64,000 bases of DNA from an uncultured Eubacteriales bacterium (GTDB lineage Bacteria > Bacillota > Clostridia > Peptostreptococcales > Anaerovoracaceae): positions 62,001 through 126,000 of the forward strand of contig UQNJ01000001.1 in assembly GCA_900542295.1 (NCBI GenBank), in the 5' to 3' direction. Below are positions 44,232 to 52,566 of the stretch, piece by piece; the stretch's first letter is position 1; the number at the start of each line of letters is the position of its first letter. The position numbers and the translations under genes were made by a program. The notes under the pieces were generated by a model. The model ran no database searches, was not told the DNA's origin, and was given only the letters and a program-made list of their open reading frames with translations.

Positions 44232-44661
44232 GTTCATCATCCTCATCTGCTTCAGGATCATAACCTTCTAAGGCATCGTAATGTTTGCCGTTCTTCTGTG
44301 CATAATCATAAATTGCATTCTTTATGGCTTTATCAGCAAGCACAGAACAATGAACCTTTACCGGTGGCAAACCTCCTAATTCATTGATAATTTGCTTATT
44401 GGTAAGTTCAAGTGCTTCTTCAACGGTTTTGCCTATTATCAGTGTTGTAGCCATACTTGAAGATGCTATTGCGCTTCCGCATCCGAATGTTTTAAATTTT
44501 GCATCTGTTATTACATCATTTTCATCAACCTTTATCTGAATTTGCATCATATCCCCACATACAGGACTTCCATACACTCCTGTTCCATCAGGATTTTCCA
44601 GTTCTCCTACATTTTTAGGGTTTAAAAAATTGTCCATTACTATATCATTATATAAAGCCAT
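44215..44661 (-). CDS. iscU: Iron-sulfur cluster scaffold protein
   Basis: 148 residues of the IscU/NifU N-terminal family. The three cluster cysteines are Cys35 (SPVCGD, with the adjacent Asp), Cys61 (FGCGSA) and Cys105 (VHCSVL). NFLNPKNVGE and LGGLPPVKVHC (LPPVK, the chaperone-binding loop) match. A highly acidic tail ends the protein. It receives sulfur from the desulfurase encoded just upstream and assembles Fe-S clusters. Often annotated nifU in clostridia. Confidence 0.95.
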   Translation of the reverse strand: MALYNDIVMDNFLNPKNVGELENPDGTGVYGSPVCGDMMQIQIKVDENDVITDAKFKTFGCGSAIASSSMATTLIIGKTVEEALELTNKQIINELGGLPPVKVHCSVLADKAIKNAIYDYAQKNGKHYDALEGYDPEADEDDEHGEAE

Positions 44662-44667
44662 TATTGT

Positions 44668-45837
44668 TTACCAACCTTTCTTTGCGTTTACTGAAGAAAT
44701 TTCTCTAAGTTTTCCAACAATTGTTTTAAGATTATCAACAACATAGTCTATATCTTCTTTTGTTGTAAAATCCCCAACGGTAAAGCGTACTGTTCCGTGT
44801 ATCATTTCAACCGGCACTCCAAGAGCACTCAACACATGCGATGGTTCAAGAGAAGTTGAAGAGCATGCCGAACCCGTTGACACACTTATGCCATACTGAT
44901 TAAGAAGAAGCAATATAGATTCTCCTTCTATATATTTGAAAGTTATATTCAAATTTCCGGGGTGTCTGCCTTCCATAGTTCCGTTTACATAAGTATCAGG
45001 AATTTCTGACAAAATTCTATTCTTAAGATAATTTCTTACATGGCTGCAATGCTCAACATGTTTCTCAAAATTGTCTTTTGCAAGCTCAGCAGCCTTACCG
45101 AACCCCACTATGCCTGGAAGATTTTCAGTACCTGCTCTTCTGCGGTTCTCTTGAGCTCCTCCATGCATATAATTGGCAATATTGACGCCTTTTCTTATAT
45201 ATAACGCACCTACACCTTTAGGTCCGTAAATTTTGTGAGATGAAACCGACATCATATCTATGCCCATTTCCTTTACATCTATAGCAACATTCCCAAGACC
45301 CTGTACTGCGTCAGTATGGAACAATATACCATGTTCTTTTGCTATTGCAGCAACCTCTTTGATAGGCTGGACTGTTCCTATTTCATTATTGACAAGCATT
45401 ATGCTTATAAGTACTGTTTTGTCTGTTATAGAATCTTTTAGCTGCTCCAAATCAATTCTTCCATTTTTATCTATATCAAGATAAGTAACTTCGTATCCTT
45501 CTTTTTCAAGAAATTCACATGAATGAAGCATTGCATGATGTTCTATCTTTGTTGTTATTATGTGATTTCCTTTCTCCTTCAGCTTTTCAACGGTTCCAAA
45601 AACAGCCCAGTTATCTGCTTCCGTTCCGCCTGCCGTAAAATAGATTTCCTGTGGTTTTGCATTTATAAGAGCTGCTACACGTTCTCTGGCGTGGGTTACA
45701 GCATCTTTAGACTCAAGTCCGATATCATAAAGACTTGACGGATTTCCGAATTTTTCTGTGAAATAAGGAATCATTTCTTTTAAGACTTCTTCTTTAACAG
45801 GAGTCGTAGCTGAATAATCTAAATAAACTTTTCTCAT
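44668..45837 (-). CDS. iscS: Cysteine desulfurase
   Basis: 389 residues. Fold-type I PLP enzyme: YLDYSATTP, AGGTEADNWA, the PLP lysine Lys202 in SSHKIYGPKG and the catalytic Cys325 in STGSACSS with the long IscS-type loop. It supplies sulfur for Fe-S clusters and for tRNA thiolation by MnmA, and it heads the iscS-iscU-mnmA operon, so both uses are likely. The ATG at 45837 is preceded by AAAGGAG at 11 bases; a TTG at 45846 would be too close. No iscR lies upstream. Confidence 0.95.
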   Translation of the reverse strand: MRKVYLDYSATTPVKEEVLKEMIPYFTEKFGNPSSLYDIGLESKDAVTHARERVAALINAKPQEIYFTAGGTEADNWAVFGTVEKLKEKGNHIITTKIEHHAMLHSCEFLEKEGYEVTYLDIDKNGRIDLEQLKDSITDKTVLISIMLVNNEIGTVQPIKEVAAIAKEHGILFHTDAVQGLGNVAIDVKEMGIDMMSVSSHKIYGPKGVGALYIRKGVNIANYMHGGAQENRRRAGTENLPGIVGFGKAAELAKDNFEKHVEHCSHVRNYLKNRILSEIPDTYVNGTMEGRHPGNLNITFKYIEGESILLLLNQYGISVSTGSACSSTSLEPSHVLSALGVPVEMIHGTVRFTVGDFTTKEDIDYVVDNLKTIVGKLREISSVNAKKGW

Positions 45838-45870
45838 GTAAGTCAATACTCCTTTGTTTTTATCTTAAAT

Positions 45871-45879
45871 ATTATACCA
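45871..45879 (-). promoter_or_regulatory. Extended -10 promoter of iscS-iscU-mnmA
   Basis: Minus strand TGGTATAAT (45871-45879), a perfect extended -10 element; no good -35 is present at 16-17 bases. Located about 33 bases before the iscS ATG. Confidence 0.65.
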
Positions 45880-45905
45880 AAAATCCGCCCAAAATAAACA
45901 CCTCT

Positions 45906-46388
45906 CTAAAAAAATTGTACCAGTTTATAGTTTTTTTCTTCTTTATAACAGATCACATTATATGTGCTTTCATAGCTTTCTTCTTCTCCTGCTCCTTCTG
46001 TGTCCCATAACATCGTCACATCTGCACATATCATGTTTTCTTTAGACTTCGTTACAGCTATATTTTTAAAAGAATAACTTTTTATTCGTTCTATATCAGT
46101 CCTAAAATATTTTTCTATATTCTCAATATCATCCTGCAAAAGATTTTCCGCCTCTATTGCAGTTATTCGCTCTATTGCCTCATCTTTTTCTATTCTCCCC
46201 GAATAAAATTCATTTAAAATATCTGTTCTGTCAGAAATTATATCCATTAAAATTTCTTCATCACTTCGTGCTGATGCGAATATGCTGCTTACGGCTATTA
46301 ACATGCATACGGAAGCAGTAAGTATGTATCCCCGTTTTATTTTAATTTTAAATTTCCTTTCATCTGTCCCTCTTCTGAATCCATCCAT
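45906..46388 (-). CDS. Hypothetical exported or membrane-anchored protein
   Basis: 160 residues. A basic N-terminus and one hydrophobic segment (about residues 20-40, ending AVSSIFASA, which could be a signal-peptidase site) precede a soluble helical and strand domain with NFYSGRIEKDEAI-like and VICYKEEKNYKLVQ ends. I do not recognise the family; the C-terminal strands resemble NTF2-like small domains, which is only an impression. It lies between iscS and a DUF896 gene, with an 8-bp inverted repeat (46415-46422 with 46439-46446) upstream. Confidence 0.7.
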   Translation of the reverse strand: MDGFRRGTDERKFKIKIKRGYILTASVCMLIAVSSIFASARSDEEILMDIISDRTDILNEFYSGRIEKDEAIERITAIEAENLLQDDIENIEKYFRTDIERIKSYSFKNIAVTKSKENMICADVTMLWDTEGAGEEESYESTYNVICYKEEKNYKLVQFF

Positions 46389-46462
46389 ATTATCTCTATG
46401 TTCCCCTCTCAGTATTGAAACGCTTCGATTTAAGAATACGTTTCAAACTATAAGATACAATA

Positions 46463-46498
46463 AAAGAACCGAAAAACTTGTCGTAATTTCGGTTCTTT
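46463..46498 (-). terminator. Terminator downstream of the DUF896 gene
   Basis: A 12-bp perfect stem (46463-46474 with 46487-46498) and a 12-base loop; on the minus strand it is followed by TTTTATTG. It starts 24 bases after the DUF896 stop. Confidence 0.88.
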
Positions 46499-46522
46499 GT
46501 AAATATTTTTTGTGAAATTTGT

Positions 46523-46714
46523 TTATTCTTTGCGATGCTCTCCGTCTTCTACAACTTCTATCATATCAAGCTGAAATTTAAGATTTTCTCTGAAAGCTGC
46601 AATATACTCCTTGTAGAGTTTCTTCTGCTCCGACTGCTCTTCCTCTGTCAATCCTTCCTTTTTCTTTTTGTGGGCCAGTTCATTTATTCTGTCTATCATT
46701 TCCTGCGTTATCAT
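46523..46714 (-). CDS. DUF896 family small protein (YnzC-like)
   Basis: 63 residues: ITQEMIDRINELAHKKK and LTEEEQSEQKKLYKEY match the DUF896/YnzC family of short helical-hairpin proteins with unknown function. The ATG at 46714 follows AGGAGACCTACT; a longer reading from 46771 lies within its promoter. In B. subtilis ynzC sits in the SOS operon with yneA; here the two are 8 kb apart and no LexA box is seen at this gene. Confidence 0.9.
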   Translation of the reverse strand: MITQEMIDRINELAHKKKKEGLTEEEQSEQKKLYKEYIAAFRENLKFQLDMIEVVEDGEHRKE

Positions 46715-46753
46715 AGTAGGTCTCCTCTTGCAAATTGTAAATCTTATGGAATA

Positions 46754-46782
46754 ATTGTACCATGTCCTCATAGGTTTTACAA
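46754..46782 (-). promoter_or_regulatory. Sigma-A promoter of the DUF896 gene
   Basis: Minus strand TTGTAA (46777-46782), a 17-base spacer, TACAAT (46754-46759); its -35 reaches near the end of spo0A. Confidence 0.8.
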
Positions 46783-46795
46783 TTGATAAAACTTA

Positions 46796-47608
46796 TCAGC
46801 CCACCTTTCTTTCAAGCCTCAGTTTATCTGCAATTATGGCAATAAACTCGCTGTTTGTCGGTTTACCTTTATCTGTCTTAACGGTATATCCGAACAGAGA
46901 ATCCAATGTTTCAAGTTTTCCTCTGTTCCATGCTATTTCTATCGCATGCCTTATCGCTCTTTCTACACGACTTGGCGTAGTATTATTCATCTTTGCCACA
47001 GCAGGATAAAGTTCCTTGGTAACCGCACTTAAATAATCCATATTATTCACCGCAAGAGTAATTGCATCTCTCAGATATTGGTAGCCTTTTATATGTGCCG
47101 GTACTCCTACCTCATGAATCAGATTTGTTATATCGATCTCCAAATCGTTGTTAAGTAATGATTCTTTCATCACGAGAGATTTTCGTAAATTTGAGTTTTC
47201 AACATCTCCTTTCAGCCCTCCGTAAAGTGCTTCATCAAGCTGGTTTATCCTCTTTACAAGTAAACTTAAATTTACCGGTTTAACAAGATAATACTGAGCA
47301 CCTAAAGACATGGATTTTTGTATCATGGAATCCTGACCTACCGCAGAGGCTACTATGACTCTCGGATATTTTTTGAGTTCAATATTGTTGAGACTCTCCA
47401 GCACGCCAAAGCCATCCATATGGGGCATAATAAGGTCAAGTATAAGTATGTCCGGACAATTTGTTTCAACCTTGAGATACTCCATAGCTTTTACTCCATC
47501 GTGAGCCGTGAAAAGTACATCTATGTTTTCTTGTTTTTTAAGATAATCTCTCACCACTTCGCAAAAATCCAGATTATCATCCACTATCCCCACTTTAATT
47601 TTTTTCAT
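46796..47608 (-). CDS. spo0A: Sporulation master regulator Spo0A
   Basis: 270 residues. The receiver domain has the acidic pair DD at 10-11, the phosphorylated Asp58 in LILDLIMPHMDG and the SAVGQD switch region. A hinge leads to the Spo0A-specific DNA-binding domain, with VPAHIKGYQYLRDAI and the recognition helix TPSRVERAIRHAIEIAW. It controls entry into sporulation through 0A boxes. The ATG at 47608 follows AGGAGGAAAAA. It is located directly downstream of spoIVB, the conserved Firmicute order. Confidence 0.98.
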   Translation of the reverse strand: MKKIKVGIVDDNLDFCEVVRDYLKKQENIDVLFTAHDGVKAMEYLKVETNCPDILILDLIMPHMDGFGVLESLNNIELKKYPRVIVASAVGQDSMIQKSMSLGAQYYLVKPVNLSLLVKRINQLDEALYGGLKGDVENSNLRKSLVMKESLLNNDLEIDITNLIHEVGVPAHIKGYQYLRDAITLAVNNMDYLSAVTKELYPAVAKMNNTTPSRVERAIRHAIEIAWNRGKLETLDSLFGYTVKTDKGKPTNSEFIAIIADKLRLERKVG

Positions 47609-47724
47609 TTTTTCCTCCTGTACACACAAAGCTTTCTTTTTTGTCAGATTTTGAGCCTGACTTTTTAAGTTTAATACATATTCTCAAATTATGGTAATTT
47701 ATTTTAACTCAAATTGTTACTTTT

Positions 47725-47762
47725 TTCGACGGTATACTATATTTTGTGCTTTAATTGGTCAA
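47725..47762 (-). promoter_or_regulatory. spo0A: Candidate spo0A promoter with 0A-box-like site
   Basis: Minus strand: TTGACC (47757-47762, inside the end of spoIVB), a 17-base spacer, TAGTAT (47734-47739). A CGTCGAA site at 47725-47731, one base off the 0A box TGTCGAA, lies at the expected start point. This suggests autoregulation. A convincing sigma-H promoter was not found, although AGAAT occurs about 60 bases downstream. Confidence 0.45.
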
Positions 47763-48815
47763 AGTACCACATTCTTCTACCATCCATTCTGCAAAAATTC
47801 CGTAGCCTTTTGTAGGATTATTTATAAAAACATGGGTTACTGCCCCGATTATTCTGTTATTTTGTATTATCGGGCTGCCACTCATACCCTGAACTATACC
47901 TCCACAATATGCCAACAGCCTTTTGTCTGCCACTTCTATTTCAAGACCTTTACTTCCTGCTTCTCTCTGCCTGTTGATCTTTGTTATATTGACATCAAAT
48001 TTTTCAACCTTATCGCCATCTATAGTGGTCAAAATATATGCCGGCCCTTCCTCTATCTGATCCTGTCTTGCCATTACCATCGGTTTTTGCAATTTTGTTT
48101 TATCTACTTCTATACCTGTAGAGTATATTCCGTATTCACAATTTTTCTTTATGTTTCCAAGAGGCATCTCATATTCATAAAATATGCCTCTTATTTCCCC
48201 CGGAATTCCTGCTTCACCTTCCTTTATTGATTTCACTTCTGTTTTAAGAAGCTTCCCATTTCCGGCTTCAACGAGAGTTTCTGTCTTACTTTCATATATG
48301 CCGTGTCCCAAAGCGGCAAAAACATTGTTGTCAGGATCATAAAAAGATAGAGTACCTATCCCTGCGATTTTTTCTTTTACCCAGACACCTATTTTTTTCT
48401 GTCCGCTGCCATACTCTGTCACAGGCTTTACGGTATAATCATATATCTCATCTTTTCTCAAAACTCTGACGCTTATCGACCTGTCAGTATTTTCAACTAT
48501 TTCTGTGACCTCATCGGCATAATACACATCACGCCCATCCAATGATATAATTATATCTCCTATCTGTATGCCTGCATCATATCCCGGACTTGTTACGCTG
48601 TTCTCCGTTTCTATCTCTTCAAGACCTACTACAAGAACACCCTTAATATTCATTCTTATACCAACAGATTGACCTCCGGGAACAAGTACCTTCTCACTTA
48701 CAACTTTTGCGGTTTCCTGTGATTGATTAACATAATCTAAAATTATTCCCGATACGGATATAAAACTTACGACAACAAAGAACAGTATAAAAACTCTCTT
48801 AATGACTTTCTTCAT
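47751..48815 (-). CDS. spoIVB: SpoIVB peptidase
   Basis: 354 residues: an N-terminal membrane anchor at about 7-27, a PDZ domain (VTSPGYDAGIQIGDIIISLDG within residues 74-94), and an S55 serine-protease domain. The catalytic residues align with B. subtilis: His171 (ALGHG), Asp297 and Ser312 (GMSGSP), with nearly the same spacing. The peptidase is made in the forespore, secreted to the intermembrane space and cleaves SpoIVFA to switch on sigma-K processing. It is immediately upstream of spo0A and 11 bases after the BofC-like gene. Confidence 0.96.
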   Translation of the reverse strand: MKKVIKRVFILFFVVVSFISVSGIILDYVNQSQETAKVVSEKVLVPGGQSVGIRMNIKGVLVVGLEEIETENSVTSPGYDAGIQIGDIIISLDGRDVYYADEVTEIVENTDRSISVRVLRKDEIYDYTVKPVTEYGSGQKKIGVWVKEKIAGIGTLSFYDPDNNVFAALGHGIYESKTETLVEAGNGKLLKTEVKSIKEGEAGIPGEIRGIFYEYEMPLGNIKKNCEYGIYSTGIEVDKTKLQKPMVMARQDQIEEGPAYILTTIDGDKVEKFDVNITKINRQREAGSKGLEIEVADKRLLAYCGGIVQGMSGSPIIQNNRIIGAVTHVFINNPTKGYGIFAEWMVEECGTLTN

Positions 48816-48826
48816 TAACCAGTCCT

Positions 48827-49294
48827 CTAACTTTCAAAATCCTGCAAAAGAGCAGCCAGATTTTCTTGAGTATCTATCTTGATACCCTCTGCAAAAGCCT
48901 TCTGATCCTCCGGAGTAAGAAGCTCATAAAGAATGTCTGTAGTTTCAAGTTTAACTTCTTTTCCGTCTTCATTTATGAAATATACTGAAACTCTGCTGCC
49001 ATCCTTTCTAACTATATAATATGACTCTTTTTGGCTGCTGATGTCACTATTTTGATTTTCTTTTGGTTTATCGTAGTTTTCCGAAGGGCTTTCAGATTTC
49101 CCGGCTCCATTATCTTCATCAGCTTTGCCGGTTTTATCATTATCCTCCGACTGAATTTCTGTCTGGGCATTTGCCATATTGTTTTCATCGTTATCATCTG
49201 TCGGCCACAGCAATGCTGTTATTAAAAGACATAATGTTATCACAAGGGCAGTATATACGAAAGTCCTGTAATTTTTCTTTTGTTTAGTAAACAT
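48827..49294 (-). CDS. Membrane-anchored protein with BofC-like C-terminal domain
   Basis: 155 residues. A basic N-terminus, one membrane helix (about 12-30), a long low-complexity linker rich in D, E, N and S (about residues 31-88), then about 65 residues with YYIVRKDGSRVSVYF, TDILYELLTPEDQKAFAEGI and a final LAALLQDFES. This ending resembles the C-terminal domain of BofC (EEDQKLLKEGI and LLEDF-type motifs). BofC modulates SpoIVB in Bacillus, and the gene lies directly upstream of spoIVB. The match is from memory of the family. recN, which usually occupies this position, is absent. Confidence 0.6.
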   Translation of the reverse strand: MFTKQKKNYRTFVYTALVITLCLLITALLWPTDDNDENNMANAQTEIQSEDNDKTGKADEDNGAGKSESPSENYDKPKENQNSDISSQKESYYIVRKDGSRVSVYFINEDGKEVKLETTDILYELLTPEDQKAFAEGIKIDTQENLAALLQDFES

Positions 49295-49335
49295 ATAATC
49301 ACCTCATAGACTATTGTTTACTCGATCGGGAAAAA

Positions 49336-49998
49336 TTATACAGTTATATAAGGGCGCATATTTTCAAGAGTTTTGTCACCTATTCCGCTGACATTTAAGA
49401 TATCTTCAACCGATTTGAATTTTCCGTTATGCTCTCTGTATTCGATTATTTTTTGTGCGGTAGCCGGACCTATTCCCGGTACAGATTGAAGTTCCGACAT
49501 ATCAGCAGTATTTATATTTACTTTGCCTGAGCTTTTGTCCGAGTTGATGATGCTTTCTTCTTCCGATGATGCTTCCATATGTCTTATCACTATTTTCTGA
49601 CCGTCTGCAACCTCTTCCGCCCTGTTTACAGACTCTGTGTCAGCACCGTCTGTAAGTCCCCCTGCTCTTTCAATCACCTGAAATATCCTTGTTCCGGGCT
49701 CAACTTTATATACACCCGGGTTCTTTACACATCCACTTATGTCTACATATATATCTGCTGCTTCACCTGCTTCTTCAGAATCAAAATCATCACCTACTTT
49801 TACTTCCTCCTGTTTTGCAGATTGTTCCTCAGACTCCTTTACAGATAGCTCTCCCTTGCTGTCCCCTCCTGTTATCCAGAAAAATAAAAGAGCAGCCACT
49901 ACCGTTAAAGGCAGGGCTGCTTTCTTTATAAGTTCCTTATTTGAAAGCACAAGCTCTTTCAAATCATCGAAATTTTTAATATTCTTTAAATTATTCAT
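49336..49998 (-). CDS. comEA: ComEA-type DNA-binding competence protein
   Basis: 220 residues. A membrane helix near residues 29-44, an acidic linker, an SLBB domain (DIYVDISGCVKNPGVYKVEPG within residues about 82-102) and a C-terminal helix-hairpin-helix pair (VNINTADMSELQSVPGIGP, FKSVEDILNVSGIGDKTLE). ComEA binds incoming double-stranded DNA at the surface during transformation. The ATG at 49998 is chosen because the promoter at 50021-50049 would start transcription near 50014, downstream of an earlier in-frame ATG at 50019. comEB and comEC are not adjacent. Confidence 0.92.
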   Translation of the reverse strand: MNNLKNIKNFDDLKELVLSNKELIKKAALPLTVVAALLFFWITGGDSKGELSVKESEEQSAKQEEVKVGDDFDSEEAGEAADIYVDISGCVKNPGVYKVEPGTRIFQVIERAGGLTDGADTESVNRAEEVADGQKIVIRHMEASSEEESIINSDKSSGKVNINTADMSELQSVPGIGPATAQKIIEYREHNGKFKSVEDILNVSGIGDKTLENMRPYITV

Positions 49999-50020
49999 TT
50001 CCCCTGACCCCTTTACCATA

Positions 50021-50049
50021 ATTTTACTGTAATATTATGGTTGTGTCAA
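50021..50049 (-). promoter_or_regulatory. Sigma-A promoter of comEA
   Basis: Minus strand TTGACA (50044-50049), a 17-base spacer, TAAAAT (50021-50026). The leader to the ATG at 49998 is about 16 bases. Confidence 0.85.
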
Positions 50050-50051
50050 GT

Positions 50052-50732
50052 CTAAATTTGTAAATTATTGTAAAATCTTATCTTCTTACGCTCTACATCT
50101 ATCGAATACCTTGGTATATCCAGCTCAGCAAACCGACAAAATGATGATATCACAAGCTCAGGACTGCAATTGGATATGCTTCCGCAGTCCAACTGCATGT
50201 TTAAACAAATCATTTTTTCTAAAGCAGTACCTTCAAGCTTTCTTATCTGTTTCTTGATATCTGTCTCGATCATTTTCTTATCTTTTTTGCGGCGTTTCAA
50301 AGCTTTTATTTCATCCTGATCCAAATATGCAAGTATGATGCTTTCAAGCTCTTCCCGAGATATTTCAAAAGGAATCATAACCGTATAGTCAGCGCTTTCG
50401 GCCTCTCCGGCAAGAGATTTTACCTTTAGATCAAGATGATCGCACTGTTTTATTTCAAGTCCCTCAGGCATTTCCGGTTTTAAAAGCTCCATTATCTTCT
50501 CAGGCTCATTATATGTATCAGTCTCAAACTCCAAAAGTTCCTCCGCACCTGAATACCCAAGCGATAAGGGCTGAGCAAATCCAAGCTTTGGATGAGGATT
50601 GAAACCTTGGGAATACCTTAAATCAATACCGGTTTTTCTGAAAGCTCTTTTGAAAAATCTCAAAAGGTCAAGATGGGAAGTGTATTTTGCATAACCTCCC
50701 TTACTAAACTTAAGCACGTATCTTTCAGCCAT
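50052..50732 (-). CDS. DUF2344 / TIGR03936 radical-SAM-associated protein
   Basis: 226 residues. It starts ERYVLKFSKGGYAKYTSHLDLLR and contains RYSQGFNPHPKLGFAQPLSLG, the signature of the DUF2344 family, which is nearly always encoded next to a TIGR03960 radical SAM protein or fused to it. The function is unproven; the pair is suspected to act on RNA because RNase E/G often follows. The ATG at 50732 is preceded by GGAGGGAATTT. It overlaps the radical SAM gene by 8 bases. Confidence 0.92.
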   Translation of the reverse strand: MAERYVLKFSKGGYAKYTSHLDLLRFFKRAFRKTGIDLRYSQGFNPHPKLGFAQPLSLGYSGAEELLEFETDTYNEPEKIMELLKPEMPEGLEIKQCDHLDLKVKSLAGEAESADYTVMIPFEISREELESIILAYLDQDEIKALKRRKKDKKMIETDIKKQIRKLEGTALEKMICLNMQLDCGSISNCSPELVISSFCRFAELDIPRYSIDVERKKIRFYNNLQI

Positions 50733-52566
50733 AAATTCCCTCCAATTTACATTCAACCCTTTTATTTATGCCGCAGCCACGACATCCGTAACGACAATCG
50801 GGCGTGATTTCCTCTTTATATGCCCTTTTTCTTTCCAATGACAAAAATTTTTTATTTATTCCACAGTCAATATGATCCCATGGGAGAATTTCCTCCTCAC
50901 TGCGTTCTCTAAATGCATAAAATTCAGGATTGACACCACTTATCTCAAACGCCTTTTCCCATCTATCCGGATAAAAATGCTCAGTCCATCCGTCGAGACG
51001 ACATCCAAGTTTGTGAGCCTCTGCCACAGCTTGTCCCACACGGCGGTCTCCCCTTGCCAAAACTGCTTCACAAACACTTGTAAAGCTGTCATGATAATTA
51101 AAAGTAACACCTTTTATTTTCAGCTTTTTCTCAAGATATCTGTGCTTCTCCATAAATTCTTCCGGTGTATTCTGCCTTTCCCACTGAAATGGAGTGTCGG
51201 CCTTAGGAACAAAATTTGAAACGCTGACTGTCAGTCTAAAGCGACCGCCCTTTGGTCCATTGTACTTTTTGTTTATTTCTATTATGTTTGAAGCGATTTC
51301 TGCTATTCCTTCAAGATCTTCCTCTGTCTCAGTAGGAAGCCCTATCATAAAATACAGCTTTATATGACGCCATCCTAAAGATATTGCCTGTTCAACCGAA
51401 GTATAAATATCTTCTGCTGTAACACCTTTATTTATTACATCTCTAAGTCTTTGACTCCCTGCTTCAGGAGCATATGTAAGCCCTGATTTCTTATATTCTT
51501 GAATTTTTCCAAGAACCTCAAAAGCAAATTTATCTATTCTAAGAGACGGTAAAGAAAGCGACACATTATTCTTCTTGCAATACTCCATTAACTCAAGAGT
51601 CAAATTTTCAAAATCAGAATAATCACTTGTAGATAGTGAAAGCAATGAAAGCTCGTCATTTCCGGTAGACTCTATCTGTTCTTTTGCTATCTTCAGTATG
51701 GTTTCTTTGCTTCTTTCTCTTACAGGTCTGTAAATCATTCCTGCCTGACAAAAACGGCATCCTCTTGTGCATCCTCTGAAAGTCTCAACCACAGACCTGT
51801 CATGAACCGCCTCAACCATAGGAATTACCGGTTTTGTCGGAAATTCCGCAGTCTCTGTCTCTGGCAGAATAAATCTCAACACCTTATCAGGAGCGTTTTT
51901 ATTAAGTTTACATAACTCTTTTATTGTTCCATCATCGTTATATACAGGTTCATAGAACTTAGGAACATACACACCTGTGAGTTTACTTGCTTTTTCTAAA
52001 AACTCATCTCTTGTAAGCCCTTCTTTGCGACACTTTAGATGAAGTTTCATAACATCAGGTAAAAGTTCCTCGCCATCTCCTATAAGAAATATGTCTATAA
52101 AGTCTGCAAGCGGCTCCGGATTGAAAGCGCAAGGGCCTCCGGCTGCAATTATAGGACAGCTCTCTTCTCTTTCAGAAGAATAAAGAGGAATTTCTGAAAG
52201 TTCTAACATGTTTAAGATAGTGGAAAAAGACATTTCGTACTGCAATGTGAATCCTACCATATCCATTTCCTTAAGCGGAGTCTTATTTTCCAGCGTAAAC
52301 AGCGGCAGCCTTTCATCTCGCATTAGCTTTTCCATATCGGCAGCCGGAGCAAAAACTCTCTCGCAGCTTAAATTCTCCGTCTTGTTTACTACATTGTACA
52401 ATATCTGCATACCTAAATATGACATACCTATCTCGTATAAATCCGGAAAAGCAAATGCCAGTTTTTCTTCGGATTCCTTTTTAACGGAATTTACTTCACC
52501 TCCGATATATCTTCCCGGTTTTTCAACTCGTTTTAATATTTCACCGAGTCTTTTTTCAAACTCCAT
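50725..52566 (-). CDS. TIGR03960 family B12-binding/radical SAM protein
   Basis: 613 residues. An N-terminal B12-binding-like region (FAFPDLYEIGMSYLGMQILY) is followed by a radical SAM core with the 4Fe-4S motif CTRGCRFC (CxxxCxxC), STSDYSDFENL, APEAGSQRLRDVINKG and FMIGLPTETEEDL. A C-terminal cysteine-rich tail (DCRYGCRGCGIN) may bind a second cluster. The substrate is unknown. I prefer the ATG at 52566 (5 bases from AGGAGG) over 52569. It overlaps the HD-domain gene by 11 bases. Confidence 0.93.
   Translation of the reverse strand: MEFEKRLGEILKRVEKPGRYIGGEVNSVKKESEEKLAFAFPDLYEIGMSYLGMQILYNVVNKTENLSCERVFAPAADMEKLMRDERLPLFTLENKTPLKEMDMVGFTLQYEMSFSTILNMLELSEIPLYSSEREESCPIIAAGGPCAFNPEPLADFIDIFLIGDGEELLPDVMKLHLKCRKEGLTRDEFLEKASKLTGVYVPKFYEPVYNDDGTIKELCKLNKNAPDKVLRFILPETETAEFPTKPVIPMVEAVHDRSVVETFRGCTRGCRFCQAGMIYRPVRERSKETILKIAKEQIESTGNDELSLLSLSTSDYSDFENLTLELMEYCKKNNVSLSLPSLRIDKFAFEVLGKIQEYKKSGLTYAPEAGSQRLRDVINKGVTAEDIYTSVEQAISLGWRHIKLYFMIGLPTETEEDLEGIAEIASNIIEINKKYNGPKGGRFRLTVSVSNFVPKADTPFQWERQNTPEEFMEKHRYLEKKLKIKGVTFNYHDSFTSVCEAVLARGDRRVGQAVAEAHKLGCRLDGWTEHFYPDRWEKAFEISGVNPEFYAFRERSEEEILPWDHIDCGINKKFLSLERKRAYKEEITPDCRYGCRGCGINKRVECKLEGIYG

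Noticed and set aside
49295..49335. A sigma-G promoter before the BofC-like gene
   Set aside because: GTATAA and CAATAGT lie about 17 bases apart but match the consensus poorly.
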